From NCBI GenBank assembly GCA_964348665.1, contig CAYGDP010000002.1, forward strand, positions 183,833 through 247,832: DNA of 64,000 bases. Reading direction: 5' to 3'. This DNA comes from CAYGDP01 sp964348665. GTDB lineage: Bacteria; Verrucomicrobiota; Verrucomicrobiia; Palsa-1439; CAYGDP01. The position numbers were made by a program, and so were the translations under genes. This document shows positions 6,908-16,018 of this stretch, in pieces; the first letter of the stretch is position 1; the number at the start of each line of letters is the position of its first letter. Below the pieces are notes generated by a model. It ran no database searches, was not told where the DNA came from, and was given only the letters and a program-made list of their open reading frames with translations.

Positions 6908-9129
6908 TTTCGCGTGCTGGAGAATTCTCTCAAAGCCTCGATGCGCTGGTTGAGGGCAGGATGCCAATAGCCGGAATGCTTGCGTCCAAGATATTGTTGC
7001 AGAAAAATCTTCGCTCCAAGCTTGAGCCGCTGCACTTGCGAGAGGGTAGCGGTCGCCATGAGCATTTCCTTCTCAAGATTATCAGAGTGCGCATCCATTG
7101 CTAGACCGGTGGCTTCGGAAAAGATGGATAGATTTTCTATCGCAGTGATTATTCGCGTCTTCTGCATACAACTAATCAGTGCTTCGGGATCGGCGCGTAA
7201 CTCCGATATTGCGAATTGGTCCGCCTTCAACTCATAACCAAAGGAATTTTCGAGGATGCGCACGAATCCGTCGCCGACAAACGTCATTCTTCCCAAAAAC
7301 CGCAGCACTCGGTCTTTCCGGCAATGCCCCAAGGCGTGGTGCGCCAATTCATGAGCCAACATCGCTTCAAGTTCTTTGCCATTAAATATCTCGGAGCAAC
7401 GGCTGCTGATTTCGATGATATTATGCGTTCGTAAGAACCCAATACGCCTTGCTTGCGCATAGGGAACACGGTTTTCAATCAGAAGGACTTGCGGCGGAGA
7501 AGCGATGTTGGAGAGCCGTCGCGATAGGCTCGCAACTCGGTCGATGATTTTTTGGGCGTCATGGTTCGGATTGGCAGATGACCCGCGTAATTGTCGCAGC
7601 GTACGCGTCTCTTGAGCAAAGTAGCTTCCGACGGAAGTAGTGAAAAGTCCCCAGCATGTTAGAAGGTAAAGAAACCAGCCGCTCAAAACGATTATGGAGA
7701 GAGTCCTGCTCTGACTAGGCATGTTAAAGGCAACGCTCGTGAAGAAAACGGATACGTCCACGCCATTTAGGGTGACTGCGACATCGGAGCGGGTGATAGA
7801 TTCTAGTAGATTTGATGTGGCACCAATCAAGTTTATCATCGCCCACGCGAGGGTTACCATTAATATAAACCATGAGCTCCCCCACACGATACGGAAGAGA
7901 GTCAAGAAGTCGCTTGCACTAGCGGTTTGCTCGCTCGAAGGAATATCGGGTCGCTGACTTATTTGATAAAGTACCGGCCAGCTTCTTAGGGAAGAATTGA
8001 ACGCCAACAATAAGAAACCGACCGCGCAGGCAAACATGAACGCTCCAAACATCAGACTACACCATGCCCAAATCCAAATGGCATTGTAAACCCGCTTTAC
8101 TTGGGCTGGCAAAGCGATAGTACCATCGGGAAACTTAGGAGGGGGGCCTTTCCAATCTCCTCGGATGTAGGCGGAAGAGTCCAGAACGGTTTGCACATGT
8201 TCGTAAGTCAATCGTCGGTTGCTGACTGACCACGGTGTTTGTCCCAAAAGAACCAAGAGCACCGCGATGCTGGTACTGATTCCTCCAAGTGCAGAGACTA
8301 GTCTCCGACTGGATGCGGGAAAACGAACCATCATCGGTAAAGCAGCAAGGAGAAAAACTATGAAGGCAAGAAGCGCCACCAAGACAACAGCCCATTTGCT
8401 AGGAATTGGGTCTGAGAAAGTCTGGCTTGCAGGACCGGCATGAGCGAAAATAGCGAGAAAAACAGTGGCGAATACAAATACTAGATAAGCGGCAAAGTGC
8501 AGCAAGAGCCGCAGCGAAACTCCCCGTCCGCCCTCCACAAGAAAAGAACCTTCAACGAGCGCTTCGCGGCGCAGCGATTCAAACTCTGATGCCAGCCTGC
8601 CCGAACTGCCCCCCAACAACAAACCGTAGTTAATAAATAACAAGGAAAGCGCAGTAAAGGAAGCGATAGAAGCAGCAAACAAGCGAATGGTAGAAATCTC
8701 CAGCCAATCCCGAAAAACTAGAGTTTCCGCGCCGAACCAAAGTAAGGTGGAGCAAGCGAGACAGGACAATATAAGCATAGTCCCATACGCACGAGACATT
8801 TTCGTGTCGCGGTAAAGGAAAGTCGTTTCGCCGTCTCTCCAAATACGCCAAGAGACGTGTGCGGGGAGCCGGCGGCATATACTTTTCCACACCGGATCAG
8901 GCAGACTCATCTCGATGGAAATTGCCTGATCGTCTCCCCGGCAAGACTCGACGCGATAACCGAGCCGATGAGCCTCTTGCGCAATGAGGTCGGAGAGTTT
9001 TTCGGGAGAAAGAGTTGTCGAGAATGTAATACCCCATTTTTGGTTGGCAAACGGCTTCCCCATTGAAGTTGGTGCTCCAACTGACACTCCATTCTGATTT
9101 TGTGTAGGTAATCCTTGCTGTGAATCCAC
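6904..9129 (-). CDS. membrane-bound M48-family zinc metalloprotease
   Basis: A 741-residue integral membrane protein with a C-terminal peptidase M48 domain. About 110 soluble residues are followed by a series of hydrophobic segments (for example GTMLILSCLACSTLLWFG and FAAYLVFVFATVFLAIF) spread over residues 115-470. The catalytic part contains EAMLAHELAHHALGH near residue 590-600 (HExxH zinc site) and YELKADQFA about 45 residues later, giving the third (Glu) ligand. The C-terminus carries YWHPALNQRIEAL, typical of M48 enzymes. GTG 9129 is chosen because AAGGAG lies 7 bases upstream; an overlapping ATG is out of frame. The gene overlaps the 3' end of the convergent surface-protein gene by 4 bases. 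At this length it is far larger than HtpX and may act as a regulated sheddase or signalling protease. Confidence 0.85.
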   Translation of the reverse strand: MDSQQGLPTQNQNGVSVGAPTSMGKPFANQKWGITFSTTLSPEKLSDLIAQEAHRLGYRVESCRGDDQAISIEMSLPDPVWKSICRRLPAHVSWRIWRDGETTFLYRDTKMSRAYGTMLILSCLACSTLLWFGAETLVFRDWLEISTIRLFAASIASFTALSLLFINYGLLLGGSSGRLASEFESLRREALVEGSFLVEGGRGVSLRLLLHFAAYLVFVFATVFLAIFAHAGPASQTFSDPIPSKWAVVLVALLAFIVFLLAALPMMVRFPASSRRLVSALGGISTSIAVLLVLLGQTPWSVSNRRLTYEHVQTVLDSSAYIRGDWKGPPPKFPDGTIALPAQVKRVYNAIWIWAWCSLMFGAFMFACAVGFLLLAFNSSLRSWPVLYQISQRPDIPSSEQTASASDFLTLFRIVWGSSWFILMVTLAWAMINLIGATSNLLESITRSDVAVTLNGVDVSVFFTSVAFNMPSQSRTLSIIVLSGWFLYLLTCWGLFTTSVGSYFAQETRTLRQLRGSSANPNHDAQKIIDRVASLSRRLSNIASPPQVLLIENRVPYAQARRIGFLRTHNIIEISSRCSEIFNGKELEAMLAHELAHHALGHCRKDRVLRFLGRMTFVGDGFVRILENSFGYELKADQFAISELRADPEALISCMQKTRIITAIENLSIFSEATGLAMDAHSDNLEKEMLMATATLSQVQRLKLGAKIFLQQYLGRKHSGYWHPALNQRIEALREFSSTRN

Positions 9130-9233
9130 ATTGGTTCTCCTTATTCGAGAATCGCGTTGTCACGCTTTGGAAGCAAGGTTTTTATGCAGTGAAAAAATTG
9201 ACGCCGCTTGTCCTCTGTGCTAGTGCTCGTTGT

Positions 9234-10160
9234 ATGACCGATGCCATGATAGAAGTCGAGCAGCTCACCCGTCAGATAACGGAGGAGTTCGTCAACACCG
9301 AACTTCCCGAAGAGGCGTCCTATTTTTCTTTGATTTGGGACGCGACCCTGCAAAAACGCGATCAAAGCCGTGGAATTGGAACGCGTCGTTTGGATTTATC
9401 AGGGATTGGTTTGCCGATGGCCGGCAACGACCGAGTGGAGCTTATGTCGCCATGGGCGATCCTCGTTGTCTCGGCCGTCCTCTGCGAGATGAATGCGCTA
9501 GGATCGACTCCGGATCAAGCAAAAATCGAGGAAGCCATCAAAAGCTCATGCAAGGCACTGGGCGCGAGAGAGCCTGACGTCGAAAAACTGACCAAAAATC
9601 TTGGCTGGCGGATCTTTAGCGTTTGCCAGCAGGCAAGGTTAGGGGATGGGATCGGATCGTTGAAGGCTCCTCGAAATGATTCGGCTGGTGTGAAAGCGCA
9701 CTCGAAGGAAGTCTACATGGACTCTCTGCTAGACGGGAATTTGGGGCGAAATGAGAAGTTCACCTCGATCAGCGAAGCCAAAGGAAAAATGAAAGGAACG
9801 GATTGCGAGATCATCGTCAACGAACCTGAACACCAGTTGTTCGTAAAGGGACGGAAAAAACAGTACGAGGCCATCACGGAGATTCCCCCGATGCAGCGCG
9901 GCCTGCTTTGGTTGGTTCTTGCAAATGTTGGGGATTACGTAACGCATGCAGAGATCAAAAAAGTTTTCGAGGACCGCGCGACGGCCGGGCCAAATATCTA
10001 CCTCTATAGATTCTATCTGGGCAAACTGTTGAGAATAAATTTACGAGACAGGGTGATGAAGAAGGGTCACTCAAAACGATACCTAATCCCAAAAGTAGGC
10101 TGGTCATTTTGCTGGCTGCGCCAGTTGCGGGACCCCGCCAAAAGCGAGTTGCTTTATTGA
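9234..10160 (+). CDS. hypothetical protein with possible C-terminal winged-helix domain
   Basis: A 308-residue soluble protein of unknown function, divergent from the M48 protease gene. ATG 9234 (MTDAMIEVEQLTRQ) is preferred because longer forms would overlap the protease start; ATG 9246 is possible. The N-terminal 100 residues are helical and contain LMSPWAILVVSAVLCEMNA. The last 90 residues (AITEIPPMQRGLLWLVLANV, DYVTHAEIKKVF, IYLYRFYLGKLL) resemble the winged-helix DNA-binding fold of OmpR-type regulators, where a paired-helix unit precedes a hairpin. No receiver domain is present. Regulation of the neighbouring protease is a plausible guess. Confidence 0.55.
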   Translation: MTDAMIEVEQLTRQITEEFVNTELPEEASYFSLIWDATLQKRDQSRGIGTRRLDLSGIGLPMAGNDRVELMSPWAILVVSAVLCEMNALGSTPDQAKIEEAIKSSCKALGAREPDVEKLTKNLGWRIFSVCQQARLGDGIGSLKAPRNDSAGVKAHSKEVYMDSLLDGNLGRNEKFTSISEAKGKMKGTDCEIIVNEPEHQLFVKGRKKQYEAITEIPPMQRGLLWLVLANVGDYVTHAEIKKVFEDRATAGPNIYLYRFYLGKLLRINLRDRVMKKGHSKRYLIPKVGWSFCWLRQLRDPAKSELLY

Positions 10161-10786
10161 GTGGAATCTTTCTGATTGAGAAGACCGGTATTGACAAAGG
10201 AGTAAGGATGACCGGATTGGCGGATGAACTCGTTTGCCGCTTGAGGGCTTTCTTGAAGAGCGCGTAAGAATTGCTGGAGAAAACCTTTGGCCACCTGCTT
10301 CAGCGGAGCAGTTATCTCCCGATGACGGATCATGGATTTGTCTTTTACGTATGCATTCCAGTGTGTCCATCTCCAGAGTTCCGGTAATTTTTGCTGCTGA
10401 GAAGTTTCAATCGGAGTGGGCTGCCGATGAATCAAGATTCGATAGTCTGTGTTGTCCGGCTCATTGGCAAACCAAGATTGGAACGGGCTCTTAGACCCTG
10501 TGGGGAAGCCGAGCACCCATGTTTCCAGTGGCACCGCGGAATAGTCGAGTGGGCCGCTAAATTCTCTCCTTCGATAATAAGCGAGCCTGCGAGCAAGGGA
10601 GTTCAACAGGCGAGCCGAGACAACCTCTCGTGATTCGTTTTGGAGGAGCGCTTTTAGTTGTGTGGGAGTGTAGCGAAGACTTTTTGGATTTCTAGGCAAA
10701 GCTGATTCAAGCGACTCTTCGCTAGGCAAATACCCTTCGGTGAGCAACAGGTAGTTCTTTTCATCCGATTCTGCGACAAAAACCAT
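10154..10786 (-). CDS. hypothetical protein
   Basis: A 210-residue soluble protein of no family I recognise. ATG 10786 (MVFVAESDEKNYLLLTEG) has a weak AGAGAG upstream; GTG 10804 would add six residues. It is rich in Arg, Gln and aromatic residues (RRLAYYRRREFSG, PELWRWTHWNAYVKDK) and has no signal peptide or membrane segment. It converges on the winged-helix-like protein gene, overlapping it by 7 bases at the 3' ends. Both lie within the accessory block, so this is likely an element-borne gene. Confidence 0.5.
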   Translation of the reverse strand: MVFVAESDEKNYLLLTEGYLPSEESLESALPRNPKSLRYTPTQLKALLQNESREVVSARLLNSLARRLAYYRRREFSGPLDYSAVPLETWVLGFPTGSKSPFQSWFANEPDNTDYRILIHRQPTPIETSQQQKLPELWRWTHWNAYVKDKSMIRHREITAPLKQVAKGFLQQFLRALQESPQAANEFIRQSGHPYSFVNTGLLNQKDSTQ

Positions 10787-10927
10787 TCTCTCTTGCCGTA
10801 GCACTGGCTTAAAAGGTTTTCGGTGCGGATAACTGCAGAGGATTCGAGGCTAAGAAAAGTTAAAGATCCATCGAATAGCGATCCAAGAGTTTTTCTGTGA
10901 ATGGTGTCGCGTACCAAAAGGAGAACC

Positions 10928-11272
10928 ATGAACGAAAAACAAAAATCGAACGACTCGAAACAGGCTGCCGCAGTGATTGAATTGCGGCATGGGGGCAAGG
11001 CAGTGATACGCGGCCACAGTTTTGAGGAAGACTGGGGTACGCTTGTGGAAGCCGTGTTGCTCGACGAACTGCAAGAGTATGTCGAGAACGAGGAATCTGG
11101 CGAGATCGAGCGAGGGTTGATTACGGGCGCGGAGTACGCCTTGCGTCAGCTTTCGATTCCTCTGCTCTGGGTAAATATAAGGTGCCTACTTACGGTGGCG
11201 TGCTTGAAGCGATTGGAACAAGCCGTGCAGAAACGCGACCAGTTTATCGGCACGGCTTATGCCAACAATTGA
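10928..11272 (+). CDS. small hypothetical protein, first gene of the element operon
   Basis: A 114-residue protein. ATG 10928 (MNEKQKSNDSKQAAAV) has AAAGGAG 5 bases upstream. It is acidic in the middle (EEDWGTLVEAVLLDELQEYV followed by ENEESGEIERG) and predicted largely helical, with no known motif. It starts a run of same-strand genes that continues to 17851 with short gaps or overlaps, so it is probably co-transcribed with the ATPase operon. Its role is unknown. Confidence 0.55.
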   Translation: MNEKQKSNDSKQAAAVIELRHGGKAVIRGHSFEEDWGTLVEAVLLDELQEYVENEESGEIERGLITGAEYALRQLSIPLLWVNIRCLLTVACLKRLEQAVQKRDQFIGTAYANN

Positions 11273-11292
11273 ACTGCGTAGTTAGGATAACG

Positions 11293-11784
11293 ATGAACGC
11301 GGCAATTCCAATTCTTGAAAGCTTACCGACGGTAGCCGGTTGGAGCAATCCGATCGCTTACGCGCGGATCATGGCCGCGCATTTGGCCAGCGAGGTCTTG
11401 CCGCGATACCCCTCGGCTTTTACATTCGACCCGATAAGCTGGAGCCTCCCAAAATTCAGGCCGGAAGTGTTCATTGTCTCGCTGGAAGGCTATGTGCAGA
11501 AATTCGACAAACAGCCTACGGAGGAGGAATTATTCGGGTGGATTCTTAGGAACGTGGAGTTGTTTCTCCGTTCAGGATTCTACGTGGGGCTTTGGCAGGA
11601 TTCCCACGGGGTCTATCACCTCGATGTTTCAATCGCAGTGGTCGGAGAAGAGTTTGCATTAGCGACCGCCAGCATGAATCACCAGACGGAAATATACTAC
11701 CCAGCGGAGGACCGCTGCATCGTCGTCAATAATGCCCTTCGACTCTTGGAAAGACCAGAGGGAAAAGCTTTGGCCGAGGTATAA
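11293..11784 (+). CDS. hypothetical protein
   Basis: A 163-residue protein beginning MNAAIPILESLPTVAGWSNP, 20 bases after the previous gene. It contains a mixed alpha/beta C-terminal half (GLWQDSHGVYHLDVSIAVVG, EIYYPAEDRCIVVNNALRLL). No membrane segment, signal peptide or family motif is seen. The next gene starts 4 bases after its stop, so translational coupling is likely. Unknown function within the mobile-element operon. Confidence 0.55.
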   Translation: MNAAIPILESLPTVAGWSNPIAYARIMAAHLASEVLPRYPSAFTFDPISWSLPKFRPEVFIVSLEGYVQKFDKQPTEEELFGWILRNVELFLRSGFYVGLWQDSHGVYHLDVSIAVVGEEFALATASMNHQTEIYYPAEDRCIVVNNALRLLERPEGKALAEV

Positions 11785-11788
11785 TATT

Positions 11789-12199
11789 ATGGACATCATC
11801 ACAAAATATTTTCTGGATTGCGTGCGATGGGTCGGCAATCTTTCCGCCGCGCAGTTCAATTTCTTTGTGCGGGCAACCTTGTGTTTCGGGCTGCCTACGT
11901 TGGCCTGTTACGCGGCATTCTTGCACGGCAGCCGCTCAGTCCTTCGGCAGTGCCTCTGTTTGGTCTTGAGCATTCTGTTGGCGATGTTTCTGCCGCTCGG
12001 ATGGATAGCAAATCTCGACCCGCGCTTGAAGACCGTGCTGTTGGCTTTGAGCCTCACTCTGCTCGCGTTTTTACCGACTCTCTTGCCCGTGTTGCTCGTG
12101 CCTCAACTCGGCTTGCAACGACGCCTGCGCTTGTTCGGTTATCTCGCGTTGGGTGCTCTATTCCTTTTGAACCTCATTTATGCGGGAGGTGGCCTGTGA
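11789..12199 (+). CDS. small membrane protein of the ATPase operon
   Basis: A 136-residue, mostly hydrophobic protein with about four membrane segments (for example ATLCFGLPTLACYAAFL, CLVLSILLAMFLPLGWI, VLLALSLTLLAFLPTLLPVL, YLALGALFLLNLIYAGG). ATG 11789 (MDIITKYFLDCVRWV) is chosen from context. Its TGA stop overlaps the GTG start of the zinc-binding protein, so the two are translationally coupled. By analogy with conjugation systems, a small inner-membrane protein beside the coupling ATPase could be a channel or anchor component, but no homologue is recognised. Confidence 0.6.
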   Translation: MDIITKYFLDCVRWVGNLSAAQFNFFVRATLCFGLPTLACYAAFLHGSRSVLRQCLCLVLSILLAMFLPLGWIANLDPRLKTVLLALSLTLLAFLPTLLPVLLVPQLGLQRRLRLFGYLALGALFLLNLIYAGGGL

Positions 12200-12747
12200 G
12201 AAAGTGGCTTGGAAAAATACTCGAATGGCTGCGGCGCGTCTCTGGTTTCGAGCGCCCGACGCCACCGATTGTAGAGCGCCGAGCAGACTGCGAAAATGAG
12301 CCGCGCGATCAACAGCCGCCGAACGCGCAAGCCAATCATCCCGCAGCGCAAGCGTTCGAGGAGATATTTTCACCGCGACACGCCGCCGAAGAACAAACGG
12401 CGTTTCGGCCTGTGCCGCCCAACAGCGTTGTCGAAGACCAAAAGGAAGAATGGTATCGCGAGGGCAACGGCCTCCGCACGCGCTTGCGTAAAACTCGCGT
12501 GGTCACTCCTGCGGGCGCAATTGTCGAGTCGGGGCAACTCAAAGGCGTCTGTCGGTGTGGGGCGTTCGTGGACTCCGACGTTCGATGCCATCAATGCGGC
12601 TGCAATCTTTGCCGCACACATAGCCGCGTATTCCCGTCGCCGTCGGGCGAAGTGGTTCTTTGTGACGAGCACTACCGCGCGGCGATGGAGCGCTTTGACA
12701 CATGGGCAGCGTGGGACGACCAAAACCGAAAGGCGCAAGGGCAATGA
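12196..12747 (+). CDS. protein with C-terminal Cys-rich zinc-binding domain
   Basis: A 183-residue protein. GTG 12196 is chosen because GGGAGGT lies 5 bases upstream and the GTGA overlap matches the pattern of the following genes. The N-terminal 100 residues are basic and low complexity with a WLGKILEWLRRV amphipathic start. The last 60 residues hold a zinc-finger-like cluster (VCRCGAFVD, CHQCGCNLCRTHSR, VVLCDEHY), with enough Cys/His for two zinc sites. It lies directly before the ATPase with an ATGA overlap, suggesting an adaptor or substrate-recognition role. The function is inferred only from context. Confidence 0.6.
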   Translation: MRKWLGKILEWLRRVSGFERPTPPIVERRADCENEPRDQQPPNAQANHPAAQAFEEIFSPRHAAEEQTAFRPVPPNSVVEDQKEEWYREGNGLRTRLRKTRVVTPAGAIVESGQLKGVCRCGAFVDSDVRCHQCGCNLCRTHSRVFPSPSGEVVLCDEHYRAAMERFDTWAAWDDQNRKAQGQ

Positions 12748-14447
12748 AAGAGAAAATTGACAAACTCCAAGCAGCCCTCGAACGCGAAAAGCTGATGGAA
12801 CGCGTCGGCACCAGCAACGACCCCCTCTGTCGGGATCTGTGGGACTGGAGTATGTCTCCGCTGGGCGGCGGAAAACACGCCGCAAAATTCGCCAACCGAT
12901 TGGACGGCATTCTCATCCGTCGCTTCGTGGGGCAAGAATTGGAGCGAGCAAGCCAGAACGCTTGGTCAGATGTTTCGGAGGATCGAGCGGCTATTCTCTG
13001 TTACGAAGTCGGCACAAACCGACCTGTTGTCGTGGATCGTGACGTGCTAACGGGCCACACACTTGCCCTCGGGGCAACGGGAGCGGGCAAGACAACCTTC
13101 AGCGCTTGGCTGCTCGGCCAACTTGTCCCGCAAGGAATCCGCATTACCTTCTCCGACCACAAAGGTGAAGGCCGAAGATTTCTGCGCCTGTTTCCCGATG
13201 CTCTGGTACTTCGTACCGATCAAGAGCGTTGCAATATTCTCTCGCCGGTTGGGAATGCGGAAATTTATTGGACGGCTCTTTTTTCCGAGCTTGGCAAGGC
13301 GCTCAATCTCCACGCTGAGACCTGGCTCGATCTAGTCGAGGTAATGCGGCGCCTCTATCGCAATAATTCTGAGAGTGGCAGTCCGAGTTTGGCAGATTTG
13401 GAGCGAGTTCTTGCGGCCTTGGCGAAGCGCGAAAGTCGTCCAAAACTTTCTACGGCCGCCAAAGCCTTGCGCTCGCTCAATGCAATTCTCGGTCGCATGG
13501 CCCACGTGCGCAGCGCTCCCGACGTGGAGGAGCGCTATCGAGTGATCATATATGAGTACGGGAATCTCCCTGCTCGGATTCGTCAATTCGTAGCGGCGGT
13601 TCGGTTTCTGCGAAAAGTGATGAAAGCTACGGCGCACGGTCACGAGCATAGTCTCAAGGAAATCTATCTCTGCGACGAAGGGGGAATGGAATTTGGGCAG
13701 GAGTTTAGCGGAACGAGCGGCTCGAACTATATTGGCGTTCACAAACGCAGCGCAACGCAAATTCGCTCCTTTGGCATCGGCATCTTCGTGGGTGCGCAGA
13801 TAGGTTCGGAACTCGACAACGGCCTCAAATCCAACGTCGCGACAATTAATTCTATGCGCTGCCCTAATCCGCGCGACGCTCGCGAGGCGCAACAGATGCT
13901 CTTGCTGCCCGATGAGGCGCTTCCAGAAATCATGAGCTTGCCGGTGGGCCAAGTGTATGTGCGGTCAATCGGATTCCAGAGGGCAGTTCACGGTTGGTTT
14001 CCCAAAATTGATCTCGGTGCCTATATCAGCGATGCCGAGCTTGACGTGAGGATGAAATCCGCACGGGAATGGCTGGATCAAAACACCATCTTTAGCCCAC
14101 AAGTCGAGGAAGACGTACGACCACTCTCTTATCAGGAAATCCTCGACGAGAAACCTACCTCGGTGGTGGACAATGGCGCGTCACAAGCGACTGTCGAGTC
14201 CGACGATAAAATCCGCCAACATTTCTTCGCGGAGCATCGGGAATTTCTGCGGGAAATCGTTCACAACCCTGATGTTTCGGTCTCTCGCCACTACCGCAAC
14301 CTGGGTTGGGGCGGCGCGAAAGGAACGCGAGTAAAAACGAATTTGCTCGAGATGGGATTGATTCTTTGCACGTCCCAAAAATCCGCCAGCGGTCGCCCCC
14401 GCGAAATTCTAACTCTCACAGAAAAAGGAAAGGATTTTTTGTCATGA
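12744..14447 (+). CDS. HerA/TraD/VirD4-like P-loop ATPase with C-terminal winged helix
   Basis: A 567-residue motor ATPase, probably for DNA translocation. ATG 12744 overlaps the preceding stop. Residues 110-119 form a Walker A (GATGAGKTTFSAW) after the VDRDVLTGHTLALG strand; a Walker B-like IYLCDEGGMEFG lies near residues 306-317. The arrangement matches VirD4/TraG coupling proteins and HerA-type helicases. The C-terminal part (RHYRNLGWGGAKGTRVKTN, REILTLTEKGKDFL) looks like a winged-helix DNA-binding domain. No membrane segment is evident, but the neighbouring small membrane proteins could anchor it. Being central in a seven-gene overlapping operon inside an integrated element, it may drive transfer or packaging of the element. 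No relaxase or VirB genes are visible in this window. Confidence 0.75.
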   Translation: MKEKIDKLQAALEREKLMERVGTSNDPLCRDLWDWSMSPLGGGKHAAKFANRLDGILIRRFVGQELERASQNAWSDVSEDRAAILCYEVGTNRPVVVDRDVLTGHTLALGATGAGKTTFSAWLLGQLVPQGIRITFSDHKGEGRRFLRLFPDALVLRTDQERCNILSPVGNAEIYWTALFSELGKALNLHAETWLDLVEVMRRLYRNNSESGSPSLADLERVLAALAKRESRPKLSTAAKALRSLNAILGRMAHVRSAPDVEERYRVIIYEYGNLPARIRQFVAAVRFLRKVMKATAHGHEHSLKEIYLCDEGGMEFGQEFSGTSGSNYIGVHKRSATQIRSFGIGIFVGAQIGSELDNGLKSNVATINSMRCPNPRDAREAQQMLLLPDEALPEIMSLPVGQVYVRSIGFQRAVHGWFPKIDLGAYISDAELDVRMKSAREWLDQNTIFSPQVEEDVRPLSYQEILDEKPTSVVDNGASQATVESDDKIRQHFFAEHREFLREIVHNPDVSVSRHYRNLGWGGAKGTRVKTNLLEMGLILCTSQKSASGRPREILTLTEKGKDFLS

Positions 14448-14941
14448 TAACAACCAGGATCAATCGCGGCCATGAAAGCCCGCTTCATCGCGCCCTCAAG
14501 CAGGAAACTAGCAACCTGCTTCCAAGATTGGGATTCCAGTTTGTCCTCTGTGAATACCTCTGCGCCGACATCGTCGCCATGGGCTATGGCGGTGTGCTGG
14601 CCGTGGAAGTGGAACTCTCGGTTCGTAACGTGTTGCGAAACCTAGAGAGAGATTTTGCCAACGGCTGCAACTTGGCGTTGGTAGTCTGCGCCGATTTACA
14701 AACTTTGCGAGCCGTCGCTCGAAAACTCGACCGCGAATTGCCGGCTCAATTGCGCGACCGAGTCGGCTTGGTCAGTATCGAGACGCTTCGAGCGCTAAAC
14801 GCGAATGGAAATTCTCGGGCGACAGATGCCGAGAGCCGCTTGTTCAAAAACTTTTCAGAATCCAATTTGGGTCAGAGGAAAATCAGTATCCACTTCCGCG
14901 TGGATGGATATGCTCTGCCCGAAAACGAAAGGAAACAATGA
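14444..14941 (+). CDS. hypothetical protein, possible PD-(D/E)XK-like nuclease fold
   Basis: A 165-residue soluble protein overlapping its neighbours by ATGA on both sides. The segment CADIVAMGYGGVLAVEVEL, followed by N..NLERDFANGCNLALVVC, has the pattern of a restriction-endonuclease-like core: Asp, then a hairpin, then E-x-E followed by a helix and another strand. The usual Lys of the motif is replaced by Glu, so catalysis is doubtful. Such folds are frequent in accessory proteins of conjugative elements and in Holliday-junction or replication proteins. The fold is inferred by eye and the function is unknown. Confidence 0.5.
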   Translation: MITTRINRGHESPLHRALKQETSNLLPRLGFQFVLCEYLCADIVAMGYGGVLAVEVELSVRNVLRNLERDFANGCNLALVVCADLQTLRAVARKLDRELPAQLRDRVGLVSIETLRALNANGNSRATDAESRLFKNFSESNLGQRKISIHFRVDGYALPENERKQ

Positions 14942-16011
14942 AACCCAATAATGGAAACAGTCCGTTGAACGCTCTGGCCGCACAGGCAAGAGCAGGATTA
15001 CAACCGCAAACATCAACCACCCTCATGGCCTATGTCGGGGGCAAGCTGGCCCAATGGGATCCCATGCCTCGCGCATTGGCGGTTCTCGAACCTGATCGGC
15101 AGCGATATCATCTCATCGCCAGAACCATCCCCTTGCAGGGAGACCCTGTTAACAAGGTTCGGGACAATGGCCGAATGATCTTCGAAGCCGCCTATGGCAA
15201 CTATCGTCGCAAGTTCGAGGCGGAAATAGCGGCGGCGGAGCTCGAGGTCCAGCGCTTATCACATGAGCGTGCAAGGGTGGCAGACGAATTGGAGAAGACA
15301 CCCCCGACGATCTTGACGGAGCCTAACGAACCCAGAATTCCGAACTGGTTTAGTCCAAGATGGTGGGCGGTTGTCCTCCTAGCCGTTTGCTTTTGCCTTT
15401 CGGCCTTCGGCGCGGTCAGTAATATTGTCATGACCTTGCTGCCCTTTACGCAGGCGCTTCTGCCTGCCATCGCGGTCTCAAGTGTCTGGGTATTGCTCTC
15501 GGTTGCACTGAAGGTCGCGACGCAATCAATCAAAACTCCTCTCAGGACTCTGCTGCACTGGGCCATTGCGTTGGTCGGGGTGATCGGTGGGGTGCTGTGG
15601 CTAACGGGCCTGACTTCAAATTATGCCGGCCAGATCAACTTGAACGACAACTCTGGCATTCTCTCGCACAGCAGGGCGTTGCCGTTCTGCGGGCAACTCT
15701 TGTGCGAACTGGCAGTGGGATATGCCTGTTTGAGCGGCGTTCTTGCGCTCTTGAGCCACCCCAGCGAGATGGCCTTGAATCCTGATCGCGAAGTCTTGTT
15801 CCGCCGACTCGGCAAACTGAATCAGGACGCCCGCCATGTTTTGGTCGAGCTTTCCCAATCTCAGGGAAATCTCCTCAAATACGAAGCTTCCCGGGAAGCG
15901 TTCGAAGCCGAGGGGGTCGCCATTATTTGCCTTCGGCAAGCGGCAGCGCCATTGGTCGCGGAGAACCAACGGTTGTTAGAACAATTCTCCGAGCAATCGA
16001 AAGGAGCGTAA
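14938..16011 (+). CDS. membrane protein of the ATPase operon
   Basis: A 357-residue protein with a soluble N-terminal 110 residues that include a coiled-coil-like stretch (YRRKFEAEIAAAELEVQRL). A membrane part follows, with about four segments (WWAVVLLAVCFCLSAFGAV, LLPAIAVSSVWVLLSVAL, LLHWAIALVGVIGGVLWL, QLLCELAVGYACLSGVLALL). A second coiled-coil-like tail ends NQRLLEQFSEQSKGA. It overlaps the nuclease-like gene by ATGA and is followed 7 bases later by the exported protein gene. A membrane scaffold for the ATPase is plausible; no family is recognised. Confidence 0.6.
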   Translation: MKPNNGNSPLNALAAQARAGLQPQTSTTLMAYVGGKLAQWDPMPRALAVLEPDRQRYHLIARTIPLQGDPVNKVRDNGRMIFEAAYGNYRRKFEAEIAAAELEVQRLSHERARVADELEKTPPTILTEPNEPRIPNWFSPRWWAVVLLAVCFCLSAFGAVSNIVMTLLPFTQALLPAIAVSSVWVLLSVALKVATQSIKTPLRTLLHWAIALVGVIGGVLWLTGLTSNYAGQINLNDNSGILSHSRALPFCGQLLCELAVGYACLSGVLALLSHPSEMALNPDREVLFRRLGKLNQDARHVLVELSQSQGNLLKYEASREAFEAEGVAIICLRQAAAPLVAENQRLLEQFSEQSKGA

Positions 16012-16018
16012 GATTATC